This document shows, one piece after another, positions 63,725 to 64,000 of a stretch of 64,000 nucleotides of DNA. Under the pieces are notes generated by a model. That model worked only from the letters and a program-made list of their open reading frames with translations. It did no database searches and was not told the origin of the DNA. The stretch is from Diploscapter coronatus (lineage: Eukaryota > Nematoda > Chromadorea > Rhabditida > Rhabditidae): contig OZ038423.1 of the NCBI GenBank assembly GCA_964036155.1, forward strand, positions 64,557,249 through 64,621,248. Direction: 5' to 3'. The number at the start of each line of letters is the position of its first letter. The stretch's first letter is position 1. A program made the translations under genes and the position numbers.

Positions 63725-64000
63725 TTTATAGGAACGGCCGCCTGAATTTTAGCCTTTTAAATTGGGTGAAGTAACAACATGAAAAGATAGTGATTTTTCC
63801 CAGCAAAAATAATAATATCAGATGTCTAGTAAAGCAAACGAGAAAAGTGCAGATTCGTGAAACACTGGCAGCTTCCTACTGGAGCTCTGCTAAGAAAAAA
63901 AGCTACTGGAGAAGGATAAGTGCTTCGTGAATGTGGGTGCAAAAATCATTATCTGAACTGTACACATTCTCGTATTTCGAAAATATTAGTAATCAGATTG
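63725..64000. other. Upstream region of PTH2, window end
   Basis: 276 bases, A/T-rich, no gene seen. It presumably contains the PTH2 promoter on the minus strand. No core motif or acceptor-like site directly before the start codon is obvious. Confidence 0.4.

Overview
The window looks like nuclear DNA from a nematode. Its genes are split into many short exons by mostly 40-60 nt introns with TTTCAG-type acceptors. The gene set is animal: stonin/UNC-41, CDC25, GFAT, a two-pore K+ channel and PTH2. Two tandem AN11/DCAF7-type WD40 genes match the swan-1/swan-2 pair known from nematodes. Several start codons sit directly after an unpaired splice-acceptor-like sequence, as expected for spliced-leader trans-splicing. 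The species cannot be named from the sequence alone. Exon models were joined by hand. Every model except the F-box gene keeps reading frame across all proposed junctions, which is the main internal check.

Plus strand, left to right: a 22-exon stonin (unc-41-like, 205-8413), a MADF/BESS DNA-binding protein (10110-12652), an NNMT/PNMT-type methyltransferase (14320-16350), an 11 kb stretch with no recognisable gene (16351-27604), a CDC25 phosphatase (27605-30244), GFAT (31945-36372), an unrecognised 299-residue protein (36866-39246), and the tandem WD40 paralogues (40029-43240 and 44385-47518).

Minus strand, in the right quarter: a two-pore potassium channel carrying two fibronectin type III domains after the fourth membrane helix (55100-48590), an F-box-like gene of unknown function (61308-57502) and a compact peptidyl-tRNA hydrolase 2 (63724-62867). 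The swan-2 and channel genes converge.

The genes do not form one pathway; this is an ordinary stretch of animal genome. No prokaryote-type system, CRISPR array, virus or convincing RNA gene was seen. Points worth a second look are: the K2P-FN3 architecture; the Tyr/Gln-rich prion-like segment in the stonin; at least five palindromic (foldback/MITE-like) elements, most of them inside introns; the CATTTGAAT word recurring in the gene-free region upstream of cdc25; a coding-like orphan exon inside the methyltransferase intron; and two genes whose families I do not recognise.
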